A stretch of 64,000 nucleotides of DNA from Marchantia polymorpha subsp. ruderalis (lineage: Eukaryota > Streptophyta > Marchantiopsida > Marchantiales > Marchantiaceae), in the NCBI GenBank assembly GCA_037833965.1, contig AP031356.1, forward strand, positions 17,816,501 through 17,880,500. Direction: 5' to 3'. The notes under the pieces were generated by a model that was not told the origin of the DNA, made no database searches, and saw only the letters and a program-made list of their open reading frames with translations. Position numbers and translations under genes: made by a program. Of the stretch, positions 12,718 through 24,700 are shown piece by piece. Within the stretch, counting starts at the first letter, position 1. Each line of letters opens with the position of its first letter.

Positions 12718-14840
12718 GGGTGTAGAGGATTTTCCCCCGGTGCATCTTTTTGCTGCTCGGATGGCGCCGGGATGGGTTTGCTCGCGAAGGGTGGACATGT
12801 CCCCTCTGTCCCCAGATTCCTATACCTGACTCTCGTGTGCGAGGTCGAGGTTGTTGCTTTTTGCGGGCGGGTGATGATTTCGAGTACGAGCGGGAGACGG
12901 GGATAAGACGAGGGCAGAGAAACAGTGGAGGAGGGGAGGGGAGGGAAGGGGAGGTCTTTTCGATTTTCTCTTTTCTTTTCTTCTTTTCGCCGATGCCGTA
13001 CTTGCACCCTCGATACCATCACAACAACAACAACAGCAGCGCAGAAATTGTGGCCGTCGTACTTAAGAGGTTCTGGTTTGGCTTTCTAGAGCGCAGGCAG
13101 GCGGTCGCCAGTCTTTTCTTTCGTTGCTGCCCCTCTCGCTTGCGTGCAGTCGTAGGAAGTTAAGCCCATTGCCAGTGGTGGTGGTTTGGCTGCATGCAGG
13201 GTTCGCTCAATGCGGAAAATCCGCCAATGCTCTCGCTGCTTGCTTTCTCGCCCCCCTGCCACTTCTCTCTTTCTGTCTGAGGAATTGTTTTTCCTGTTGG
13301 TGTGCACCCCAGCCCGGCTCCACCACCCGCCATCGGCATCTGGAAAAGGCCTGCTTTTCTTTACGAGGTGCGCTCTCTTTACGACTGGATGCTGCTAATC
13401 CCTCGTCATCGTCCGATTCCTTCGTGCACACGGGTGTTTCGACGGGATCTTCCAGAGCTCGATCTCTTCTCACGAGTTCGTTAAGCTTTGCACACGAGCA
13501 GATGCCCCCCGTGGATTCGGCTCAACACAAGTTCCTCGTCCTCGCCGAATGCCGCTCGGATGGCGAGCCGGATGCGAAGCTCGCCCAGCGAGTGCAGCTA
13601 ACATTCAATGATTCCGAAGCGCTCTGCCACTGCCGGCTGGCTGGCAGGCTGGCTAACCCTGCTCCTGCTCCCGCTGCATGCTCCACAGACTGCAGTTGAC
13701 TTGCTTCATTCGACTCCCATCGAGTTAAATTTCCTGAAGCTCTAGCTCTGTCTCACGGCAGTTTGCGATGAAACCCTCTCAGTCTGCGTGGCTCACCTTT
13801 ACAGCTCATGGATGACGACGACCTTCACTCCCGTTCGCTCTCTATCTCGTCCACCGGTGTCGTTCATGGACCCGTATGGCCATCGGATTCCCGTGCTCTG
13901 CCTCGCAGCTCGTTCTCGTTTCTTCCTTACTCCCTCGCTCACCCGCCCGCTTGCTCACGTTCCTCGGGCCAGTCATAACCAGAAACCCGCCATAAACTGG
14001 CGCATAACCTCTCTCACTTACCCTGCCAATGGCCAACCCTGCTCGCAATAGAATAGAACATGGCGCAGTGATATCTTCTGCTCGCAGATCGTACAAGCTG
14101 CCAAAAAGTGCTCGCAGGCAATCATTTAAACCCACCCCGGCATTGCGCTTGTTCCTCGCCCGCCGCTGCGATCGCTGGATAGATCGATACAGCAGATCCC
14201 GAAAGCTCGTCGGCATATCTCCCGCCTTCATTTTCCTCACCACTCTACGGGGCCTCTGGTCCAGATGGGGCGCAATCCAGCGACTCTCGGAGCGCCGCAG
14301 AGACCAGAACGGGACGAGGCGAACATCAGATGTCGCAGCGAGTGCCTCGCGTCTCTGGAGAGCCAGACACACCGACACGGCGACCAACCGACACCAGGTA
14401 ACTTCCCCGCAGTCAAGTGTCCCAACACTCTGCGCCCCTGCCCCGACCCCTACCGCTGCTGCTCATTATGGCCCGTCTCGCCCCCCCGCAGTCGCAGCTC
14501 CGCGCGATTTAATGCCCACGGAATCCCATCTATACTAGTCTTCGTAATCAGGTGGGAAATTAATCATCCATCTGATACTGCTTGTCATGACACTTGTACG
14601 AATCGCACACATGTCGTTCCGCCCAAATGCGATGAAATCTCCACTCATCAGATATTGTGGTCACATTGATGGTCGCCAAATCTCATCATCAGCGTCCATC
14701 AGCTCCCAACTCTAACACCGAAATCAGATCGACAGATAAGCCGAAGTCGTCTTTGCGCTTTCGTGTAACTCCGGTCCGATCTGTCTCTGCAGGACTGGTC
14801 CTCGCCCGCGTCGACCGCCGACTGCGGTAGTTCCGAAGTT

Positions 14841-15255
14841 ACGAAGCCCGCCACTCACGTCGCGCAGTCCGTCTGTCGCTATTGGTTGTGACCTGAATTG
14901 GCCCGACTGTCGTGGACGCCAGAATAATACGCCACCTGCTGAGTCATTCTTGCGTCGACCACAATTGGCTCGATTCAATGATCACAATGCCGGTGATTTT
15001 CGACCACGGTCACGACTGTAAGCAGGTCATGACCTCGAGCAATGGTCAGTACGAAGTTCGCCACTCACGTCGCGCAGTCCGTCGGTCGGTATTGGTCGTG
15101 ACCTGAATTGGCCCGACTGTCGTGGACGCCAGAATAATACGCCACCTACTGAGGTATTCTCGCGTCAATTGGCTTCGATTCATTGATCACAAAGCCCGTG
15201 ATTTTCGTCCACGGTCACGACTGTAAGCAGGTCATGACCTCCAGCAAGGGTCAGT
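14841..15255. repeat. Tandem duplication of a 210-bp unit
   Basis: Unit 1 (14,841-15,050, 210 bp) and unit 2 (15,051-15,255, 205 bp) run head to tail and are nearly identical. They share the blocks CCACTCACGTCGCGCAGTCC, 'acctgaattggcccgactg' and 'cacgactgtaagcagg'. They differ by scattered substitutions and a short deletion in unit 2 in the 'gtcgaccacaattggctcg' part. Each unit ends with the perfect 12-bp palindrome AGGTCATGACCT (15,024-15,035 and 15,229-15,240). Neither unit is an open frame throughout. The duplication looks recent. No transposon ends were seen. Confidence 0.85.
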
Positions 15256-15267
15256 ACGTGGACGCAG

Positions 15268-15501
15268 TTGTTGCGATTGGCCTTCGACGACGCCGTTCAC
15301 GAGGTGACTCGTGAAGGGCCCGAATCCCACAGAGACCACGCGGTCGAACCGGGTTTGGTGTACATTGATGTGGCTACTGTAACCGTATTGGAATCTCGTA
15401 TAATCGTATGGGACTCTCCGGATGACACTGAACTGCCTGGAGAGGACCGCGAAGTGATCATTGATCGACAGTGCGACCACATCATGACCCATCTGATTTA
15501 G
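15268..15501 (+). CDS. Hypothetical ORF next to the tandem repeat (weak)
   Basis: This frame of about 77 codons follows a CAG and ends in TAG at 15,499-15,501, just before a T-rich stretch that resembles a 3' UTR (15,510-15,570). It has no ATG at its head, so if real it would be a terminal exon. The product is acidic, with VYIDVATVTVLESRIIVWD in the middle, and matches no family I know. The opposite strand is also open over much of it, which lowers confidence. The upstream boundary touches the end of the 210-bp duplication. It may be chance. Confidence 0.2.
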   Translation: MLRLAFDDAVHEVTREGPESHRDHAVEPGLVYIDVATVTVLESRIIVWDSPDDTELPGEDREVIIDRQCDHIMTHLI

Positions 15502-15689
15502 AATTTCGAACATTTTTTCATGGTGGGGTTTAGTTTTTTGTTTGTACTTTGGTTTTTGGGGTTTTTTTCAAGGAGTATGACCTCCTCATTGATTCTTATT
15601 TAAACTACCATCACCCTTTGCGATACTCCTCACTAGTTCTGTTGTCAGGTAGCGGGCATGCCAAATGAATACAACTATATATTGTTGTC

Positions 15690-18110
15690 ACTCGTTGGCA
15701 TTGCCTCCAGCTTCAGAAATTACAAATAAGTACTGTAAGTTCAATTTACCGAGCCAAGCTTGGAAGGCTGAAATGCATCGCTGTAGGTTAGTTCTTGCTA
15801 ATCTTGATATCTTCATAAATTTGACAAGTATATATGTAAACTTGCCAAATTTATAAACAATTAAAAAATTTTAATAACATGAGGAATTCCTAAACGATGA
15901 GAAAATAGTAAGACATATTAATGAATGAGGTAAGTCAAAGCCTCTAATATAGACGAAAGAGGAATCTGAAGCTAACAAATATCCCTGGTTGCTTATGAAT
16001 AAAGAGAAGAATGATGAAATTGTTTTTTTATTATTAACTTAAATATTAGAAACATAATTATTTCAATACATATTATACTTTGATACATCATCAGATTTAG
16101 TGTTATATCAAACGATAAGTTGTTTTCAATCAAGTGTTATTCATCTCAATAAAATGTATTGTCTATTATGAATTTGCCATATACTTCAAATAAATTTTCC
16201 AAGAATAATTATATTAATGGAAATTTTCTTTAAAATATACATATACATAGCAAAAAAATCGATTTGATTATACATATTCCTAAAAATAGTACAAATAAAT
16301 ATAATGCAATTATTTCTTATTGTACAAGAAAGAAATTAATTCAAATATTTAAATCAATAAATGAAAGAAAATGCGATCAAATTTAAAATCAATATATTGT
16401 GATTAAAATAACTCATGAAAGAAATATTGAGTATCCTTGCTTGATGCACACTTGTTTGAATGATTACTCCAGAGGATTAATAAGTTATAAAGATATTACT
16501 TTTGGTCTAGTAATTTATTTACGTATCTGAAATTGATATAAATTTAATTTTTAAAAACTAAGTCTTAAAATTAAATTTGTGAAATAATAAAAATCACAAA
16601 CTCAAAGCCTTATAAAAATTCAAAACATAAAAAATTGATCAAATTGATGCATATGAATATCAGCTGCAACAACAAACTATGAGAAGTTGATCATAATCTA
16701 TGATTATCAATTCTGATTAGAGAAAATTAGTCACAATTTTTTTCCCAATTTATTTATTCAATAATTTTTATGATTTAAAAAAAGTTGAAAATTTAAATAA
16801 TACATGATTTGACTGTAATTAAACTGATCATTAAACAAAAGCCTTAGAAAATATTAAAAGTTATGCTCCAGTATTTATCTGAATATATCAACAAAAAATG
16901 AAACATATTTCAAACTTTTGATTTTTTAATATTATGTATACATTAATATAATTAATTTGATGAATGAATAAAAAAAATTACAATCAAAACTATGAAATTT
17001 GACCATATCGTAGTACTACAAAGATTTCAATACAAAATACTACATATACAAAGATTTCACCAAATAAAAAAAACTTGAGAATTGCTCAAATTTAAATACA
17101 TTAAGAAAGCATATTTTTCAAATAAAAATAAAAATTTGCTATAAAATTATATTTTTTTAAACCAAAATATCATCAATTTTTAGTAAATCGATGATATTTT
17201 GTATACACACAGCAAATTTTATTTATTTCTTTATTTTAGATTCTATGTTGTTAAAATTTATTCTTAAGAGGTGCGTGAATATAATTATGAATTTTAGATT
17301 TACTATTTATTAAGTTAAGTTTAAATTTGGTATTTAATATTTCATTATAATAATTTGATTATCATATGTACACCACCTTTTTTTACTTCGAAAGTAAAAA
17401 AATAAATTTATAATAATTTTGACATTTAAATCTTATTTATTGATTTAGTTGGAAGCAATATACTTTTATAAAAAAATATCTGTTGATAATCTCTGAAATC
17501 ATTGATTAATCATGTGATCAGTTATATGAATAATCATATGACGTTTTGAAATAAGATGTGTTTTTTATTCATTTTAAATTTTATAATCCATATTTTCAGA
17601 ATTTATTTGAATGTTTTTAACAATGAATGAAAAAAAATTTTAATTATTGAAATTTTCTCATCAAAGATTTTTTAATAAATTTTTTGAAAATAAATTAGAT
17701 AAAAACATAAATGGAATTATAAATAATTTAGTTTTAAATGGATAAATCATAATACTAAATATTGATTAAATTTTTGAAGTAAGAATTAGTTTTGATTTTG
17801 ACAATGATGCGCAAATTATGTCTTTTAAAATTTTGAAGACTAGATAGAATGTTACTTGCTTATACTAGATTTTTAAAGATGAAAGATATCAAGAATATAT
17901 TTTCTTATTTTTTTATTGATTTTTGAAATATGTCAAGGTTAAATTGAGTGAACATTTTGTTTATAAAATTTATAAATATTTTGATAAAGTTTGAATCAAA
18001 ATAAAGATAATGTAAAACAAAAACGTATTTGCAGTATCTACTTGTTCTAAGAATGATGATTATACTTTGTGAAATACATTTAATGTATATGAATATGATG
18101 TAATAAAAAA
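15690..18110. other. AT-rich gene desert
   Basis: The composition is very AT-rich, with long A and T runs and no ORF of note. Nothing recognisable was seen on either strand. The change from the GC-rich block ending near 15.5 kb is abrupt. Confidence 0.6.
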
Positions 18111-18112
18111 AA

Positions 18113-18272
18113 TCTTGGAAAAGCTCTTTGAGTATTGGTTCTTAAGACAGAGTAACGTTTGCAAGTTTAGTATAAATTATCAAAAGCCATTTGAATCAAA
18201 GTTTAAATCATATCAAATTTTACACAAATTTTCATTGACATTTAATTCAATACTCAAAGAGTATTTTCCACA
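18113..18272. repeat. MITE-like inverted repeat, about 160 bp
   Basis: The left arm (18,113-18,137) contains CTCTTTGAGTATTG and the right arm (18,248-18,272) contains its exact complement CAATACTCAAAGAG. The match continues outward imperfectly for about 10 more bases. The arms enclose about 110 bp of AT-rich DNA. Size, composition and inverted ends fit a foldback or MITE-type nonautonomous element. A target duplication was not clear, so the family is unknown. Confidence 0.45.
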
Positions 18273-18419
18273 ACAACATTCTTGAGTAAATATTTCCCTT
18301 GTTAGTACGGAGAGACTCTGAACTCCTCCCATCTTTTAATAAGTTGGACTCGTTGAAAGAAACATCTTACATGCTACATCTTTTATATAAATATAAATAA
18401 ATAAATAAATATATATATA

Positions 18420-20470
18420 TATGGTATCTTACCATAGCGTGTAATCTTTTACTCCAAGAAGATTACATTTCTTGGATGTAGGATCTAACTTAGTAGTGTG
18501 CTTCTTTAGTGTGAGAGTATAAACATCATAGCCAAAAAATTTCTAGCATCTGTAATCCATCATCCGTTTATGCTTCAGTTCAAACGGTGTTGAAAATTTG
18601 ATTGCACTAGAAGAAAAAGAATTACCAAATAAAGTGCCGTGTTGATAATTTTAGCCCAAAATTTTCAGAGTAAACATGATTTGTTTAGGATACTCCGCAT
18701 CTTCTCCAACATTGTTTAGTTAAGATTTTCAATAATAGCGTTTTGTTGAGGATTATAAAACCGTTGTGAGATAGCAAGTAATACCCTCCTTTGTATAGTA
18801 TCCCTAAAATTATTCTAAATTATATTCGTCACCATTATCTTATTCTAGATAACTCTCATTGTGTCTAGTTTGAGTCTCAACTTGTATGCGCCAACTTTTG
18901 AAGATTGGAAACATTTCAAATTTGTGGTTAAGAAAATATAAACACATATATATGGAATAATCATCAATAAAAAGAGACAAAGTACAACTTTCTAGAGAGT
19001 GAAACAATAGGAGAGTATCCCCACACGTCACTATGTACATACTCCAGTATCTCAATGAATTTATGAGTTTCAACAATAAATGCTAGCTTATGCTGTTTTT
19101 TCATGATACTATGGTCACAAAATGCCAAATCAACTTTACCCAATGTGGTAACACCTTTTTTTCCATAAAAAATAGACATGTACCGATCACTCATATGGCA
19201 TAATCTAGAATGCCATACATGAGACATCTCAGCGCGAGACCTAGTAAAGTTAACTTCTACATACATAGTGGTGCCCTGTAGCAAGTAAAGATAATTGTGC
19301 TTGTACCCTCGAAGGATAACCTTCTTATCACACGATCTAACATCTAACACCTCTTGTTTAAAACTCCACTCTAAATTGAGTGAATCTAATTCTCGCAGAG
19401 AGGTCAAGTTCTTTCTCATGTTAGCTATGACCCAATCAAATTTGCAGATCTTTATATGACCAAGATACTCAATTCTACAAGGTTTATCATTTTCCACAAA
19501 AACTTAACTATTTGATCATGAGAGAGTACAAAAAAACTCTCCAATGTAACAAATGATAAAAACAAGCACTATTGAAAATCCATGTATCACCAACAACTTT
19601 TGGTGAATTGTAGAAGACATATCTCTTGCATCATATGCCGTTTGTGAACAAGTCGTCCTCCTAAGGATCAAAAAGCTTCGCAACGTTCGCCATCAGAGAG
19701 GTAGCTATATCTTTGACTGTCATCTTATAGTATTTCTTGATGTGGTCATTCTTGCCACATCTTTAACATGTCAAATTTTTCCGGTTAGATGATTGAGCTC
19801 CAAACTGAGCTTTTTTTTACTTATGGAATCTAGATATTTGTCATTTCAATCCCGTATGCCGTGAATCTTTGAAATTCCTCGAATGTGACTGACCTTGGAT
19901 CACAATAAGTGAATGGACAAGATGATGACAACATATCTTGTTCCACCTCGTCCGCCAAGACAGCATTTACAATCTTGTTATAAATAACAGCCTTGTTATC
20001 ACGGTGAAGTAAAGTCTTTGATAGTGTCTGGTCGGAAGAAAAAATTGAGTGGAGAAGACGCATAACTTTCTCCATGTCATATAACTTCTTTTTTATACTC
20101 TGGAGATCTATAAACAAATCATCATAAACGTGAATGTGATCTTGAATCCTTGTTTTGGGCTTCATTCTGAAGTTCAACAACCTCATGTAGGTGTTTATCA
20201 CATGCCACAGTTCCTTCTGATGACATTGTCGTTGAAGAACATCAAACAGCTATGTGATCTCAAAATACTTCTCAACCTACTTCATCACCATGTAAACTAT
20301 CAGCTCTTGTAAATTCCTCCATTCAATGTTGTTAATGTGCATGAGCTTCTCTCTTAGCACCGCAACAAGATCCGTAGACCTCAACTTGCTCTTTATTTGC
20401 TTTTTTCAAATGTATGTGCAACTTCTTGCCGACATGGTGCTTCAATGACATATTCGTGTTAAGATTCATG
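18420..20470 (-). mobile_element. Ty1/copia fossil, truncated, minus strand
   Basis: Read on the minus strand, the order is: a gag-like region (about 20,200-19,830), a zinc-knuckle-like patch, the GAG-pre-integrase domain (around 19,230-19,150, with the HSRLCHMSDR motif), the start of the integrase core (about 19,060-18,960, HSDVWGYSPIVS) and the later integrase part (about 18,840-18,430, with NPQQN- and KLDP-like motifs). Reverse transcriptase, RNase H and LTRs were not found, so it is a partial copy. It is clearly broken in many places and much older than the copia element at 38-42.8 kb. The right end lies close to the pogo-type fossil. Confidence 0.7.
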
Positions 20471-20689
20471 CGTCCACGCTTAATGTGATTGGCAAGATGC
20501 TGGAGAAGAAGACTTTGTTTTTTTGAGAGAAGATTTTGCTTGATTTTGCGAAATGTTTGACATTTTCATATACAATTTGCCTTCAAACATTTTTTGCGTC
20601 GAATAGATGGTTGAAGAATTAACTTAAACGCATCTCAACATCCAATATGAGGAGGTGCGAGAAACCGAACAATCTGAGTTTCATGTAGA

Positions 20690-21710
20690 CAGAGACACAT
20701 TTGCATGAGATTTGCGAAATGCTAATCGATGTATCATTTGAATGTATTATCAACATTGAAAAGTCGGGTTAAAGCATCGCACAACATCATTGAGATCATA
20801 TTGCACAATCAATTCGGATGGTCGTGGAGTTAAGTGAAGCCAAAAATGAATTACAGTGATGCTAGGAATTAGCGCTTTAGTTGAAAAATCTACCACGCAA
20901 GTTATCACAAAATGTGCTCGATCACGTGCTTTGAAAAAGAATTCGAACATTTGTAAGGCATTCAAAATTATCTATGATCATCAAGCCAAAGCATGGCAGT
21001 ATACGTCGTCATATATGCGTCTGCTTCACAAGTACAACAAAATTGCCAAGAACCACAACCGTATCTTCTACATACTTCAAGATAATGGTTCATCTCATGT
21101 TTGTGCGTCTAAAATATTAAATTCATCCGAATCAAATTTTTTTTTTTTTGATTTTAAAATCTATATATTATTTTCTTCCGCCAAATGCTATTAGCGAATG
21201 TTAACCTCTTGATTAAGGTATTATTTGATATTTCAAAGCGCACTTTTGTTGTGCTCAATTGAATCATCTAATGTCTAGGATGAAATGTGGTAGGCGAGTG
21301 AACGTGCGTGTCATTTTTAGTTTCCAATCAATGATCATACACACCTGCACAACATATTTGGTTGGATTAAATCAGCATCGGATGACATTGAAGAGAATAC
21401 TATTCAACGATGTTTTGCTAAAGCCAATTGTCTAACTCTTGCACCTAACATGATTTCTAACCAAGATATCGATCAATATGCTTCCAGTTCAAGTCAAACT
21501 ATGGATGATTTGGTGAAAATTCTACAAAAAATTTGACTGAATCATTTATTCTGGCGTTCCAAATTCTTGATGACACAAATATTGTAGAAGCTGCAAAAGA
21601 TCTTATTGAAATTGATGCTACTGGCGACGACCATGTTGATGATGTTAGCATTGTTGAATCAATATTGAAATAGCTTAATCTACTCCAAAGTGCCAACAAT
21701 TTAAATGCGT
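20690..21710 (+). mobile_element. Decayed pogo/Tigger-type DNA transposon (DDE_1 transposase)
   Basis: The + strand reads in pieces like a pogo/Tigger (Tc1/mariner superfamily) transposase. Around 20,830-20,960 it gives GVK, ITVMLGISALVEKSTTQVI and KCARSRALKK, matching the block before the second catalytic Asp. At about 21,060-21,110 it gives YILQDNGSSHVCASK, which fits the 'LLLDNAPSH' block containing that Asp. At about 21,330-21,440 it gives HNIFGWIKSASDDIEENTI then QRCFAKANC, matching the C-terminal 'W..I...TI..CF.KAG' block. The T-rich stretch at 21,138-21,150 breaks the frame between the last two blocks, and stop codons interrupt the first. No DNA-binding N-terminus or terminal inverted repeats were found. 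It is an inactive relic; the assignment rests on motif order. Confidence 0.55.
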
Positions 21711-21719
21711 GATGTTATT

Positions 21720-24700
21720 GACATCACGCATTTGATGACTGTCGTGCATACAAAACATGCAATCATTGATTTGATCAATTTTTTTCACTATTGAATTTTC
21801 TTTATCAACAGAACTTTAGAGTAGCATTCTTTTCAATCTTCAAAGATCTCTTCGTCCGTTGTTTTATTCACAGAAAATTGAGAAATTTAGATTCTTGAAA
21901 CAATAGACAATACAATATGATATGTTGTAGAATTTTTTTGCAAGATTTGATAATTTTTGAATTCTTTAGTTGTTTGATGTTCACGTTGAGAAGATTTCTA
22001 AGATTTCTACTACTGAAGATTTCTAAGATCTTTGTACTCAATTGTGTATTGCCGATTGCTACTTGGAATAAATTTTGATTGAAAATATGTGATATTGCAA
22101 GTAAATTTTGCAAAATTGAATGCTCTCTAGCTTACCGTGGTGATTATAATCAACATAAATATCAATTATTATGAAGAATGTCATGAGCACATAAAGCGGT
22201 CATCCATAACCATGTTTTTTGCAAGACTATATAATTATTTGTCGTGTCTTTGACTTCAATCAAAGAATGTACTTGGATTCGAGTGTAGTTCACTTATCTT
22301 TGATTAGAAATAAGATTTATGATTCAGATTCGATCATAAAGTGACAATCTTTGGAAAAATTCCAAATGAATTTTATGATAGAGATATGATACCATGAGAC
22401 AAGGATTGATGATCACATGAGAGTATCTAATGGATAACGTCGAGGTACTTGATGATGATTCGAGATTTTCAAGTGGCTGACTTTATACCTTGAATTTCTC
22501 TGCAAGCAAGATTTGTTGCTTTCTTAGAAGACTTAATTTGATGATCTATTTCACAATATATGAGGATTTGTTCTTTGATTCTTCCCAACTGATTCATGAT
22601 TTTGAAAACGCGTGAGTTCAAAATCACAAGTTCAATCTCAAAAATTGTTTGAGCTGGTCGAAGAGCCCAAGATTCCAGTCAAAATTGAATTCTAAGAAAA
22701 AAAACATTGAAAAAGCACATGATTTTAAACTTGCAAGCTGTGAAGGTATACTTTCGCTAATTATGATAAGCATTAAAGCTTCACACTATCACTATTAAAC
22801 CGTCTCATATCACTATTGCCAAAAGTGACAGATTGAGATTAATGGTTTCACACTTTCATGTCACCAATGGGAGTATGTCACTCATAGTAGGTCACACTGT
22901 TGGGAGGCTGAACTCTGTATATATACTACTTCAGAATTTTGTTATGTTTTGTTATGTTTACTATTTTTAGCAGTTGATCTAGGGTTATCATTCAAAGAGG
23001 GTATAGAGTCGACGAGACTCAAAGAACGTTCAGTTCTTTGTGTCGAGCCTGTAGCGTTGGAAAATGTGAATGCGCGTAAGCATCGACTTGGAATATCTAG
23101 TGAGTGGGTAGGCCTCGACTTTTATGTGACGTTCGTGTATTGAGCTAGTGGAGTTAACACAACAGTTTTTCACTTGAATAACTCACGCTATTGCGAATAT
23201 AAGAATCAATCTTTGTTGATGTATCAAGGATTTGGAGATAGAGGATATAACAATCGTTTCTATGTTTGTGCTCTTTGGATGCGAGGAGATCCATGAAGCT
23301 TTGACAGTTGAATAGAGTCCTTGATCATGTTAGTGCTACGTTTGTAGTCGCGCATTTCAACTGCCAGGAAAACATGCGTGAAACCATGTTTCAAATTTGG
23401 CCGTTAAGTGGTTGTTCGCCGCAGGTGTGCATGCATGAAACAAAGAATTTTTGCTAGGTTTGTCCACTCTAGGGTTGTGAGGTTTGATAAGAAAGTCACA
23501 CTCTATTGTTGGTGTTGGTGTTGCGGGCGAGTGGTGTGTTGGTGGAATTGACGATTAGTTTGTGAGTGTTTATTGCTCTTGGGGTGTTGTGTTCATTGTC
23601 ATTGGTTGTTGATGGATCTTTTGAACCCGACGACTGTTGTATTTGTCAAAGGAAGACGGTAACGATGGTCGATTTTTCTATTGGCAAAATTGATGTTTGG
23701 ACATTGAGGTCTGAAAGGTTATGACTTCCAGAGTTGAGTTATGAGTCCCTCGCAGGTTGCCACCACTTTCTCTTGAACAAAACGAGCCTGAATTTTGTAT
23801 ACCGTAGTGATGTGATGTTTCTCTAGTTGTCGACTTCTAGCCTTTTTGTGAAAATTCAGTCTCCGTTCATGCTAACAGACATGAAAGTAAGAGTTTCTCT
23901 TTGCGAAATGAGTAATCATATACAAGCTCAGCTATTTATATGACGTCGCGCATGGCTGAAAATTCATAATTTTCCAAGTTGTTGTGGTCTACTGGAGGCT
24001 AAACTGTAGCCTTGAATCAAGAATTCTGAAGTAGGAAGGATCATAGATTAAGGGACTAGTACTAAAGAAGACTTGTGGGCCTCGAAACGTACATGAGTGG
24101 CTATACCTCTACTGTTGAGCTTTAGTCGGCTTGTGTTGTAGTGGCATAGCCAATGCTAATAAACAAAGAAGGCCCATATTGTGAATTGGTCGAGTTCAAA
24201 TTGCTCGTGGTCAGTCTTGACTTGGTTATGTATTGGACCTCTGAAAATCAAGATTATGATAGTGGCTTATGATATTTTTGAGGTCATTGATGAACACTAG
24301 AAGTAGGAGATTAAGAAGCTAGAGGAGGAATTAAACACATTCACGAATCAAAGGCTATGCACTTTGGGTATTAGTAACGTATTGTCAAACTAGAAAGGAG
24401 GAAAATAGATTAGTTCAATCAGGACATCATCATGAAACGGATAATTGACGATCGAAGGCTGACTATATTGTTCAAGAAGTCAAGGTGAAATTCAAAGGAA
24501 GATAACAAATAGTATTGTCAAAGAGTGTATCAGAGACGTCAAGATATTTGTCAAATCGTGGGAGATGTGGATTGCTACAAGCGCAAAAACCTTATGCACT
24601 AATCATAAGAAGTTCGAACTCATGTAAAAAATTAACGTGCTCATGGATGAAAATAGTTCACTACAGCAATCGGATCATGTGCATACATTTGAGTGTGTAC

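Larger units (their letters stand above)
8050..14840. other. Long GC-rich block with many microsatellites, no supported gene
   Basis: This block has overlapping ORFs on both strands, the longest about 190 codons, but none carries recognisable domains or a convincing exon chain. It is dense in short tandem repeats: TTTCG at 10,141-10,165; AGGC at 10,771-10,792; GCCT at 11,481-11,503; GCAAA at 11,781-11,806; CAG at 12,104-12,119; GCTCCA at about 12,183-12,206; CATT at 12,692-12,717. A G-quadruplex candidate lies at 12,933-12,951. An almost perfect palindrome lies at 11,546-11,577. It could be a regulatory block, a long noncoding RNA, or leader and intron sequence of an unrecognised gene; the sequence does not decide. 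Confidence 0.4.

Noticed and set aside
13124-13699. A 191-codon + strand frame and a 181-codon minus-strand frame at 13,842-14,387
   Set aside because: Both lie in GC-rich DNA where every frame is fairly open. Neither has recognisable motifs or a supporting exon chain.
22870-23160. Possible solo LTR (TATATATA box, TTGTTATGTTTTGTTATG, later ACACAACAG)
   Set aside because: No second copy, clear ends or target duplication was found in the window.
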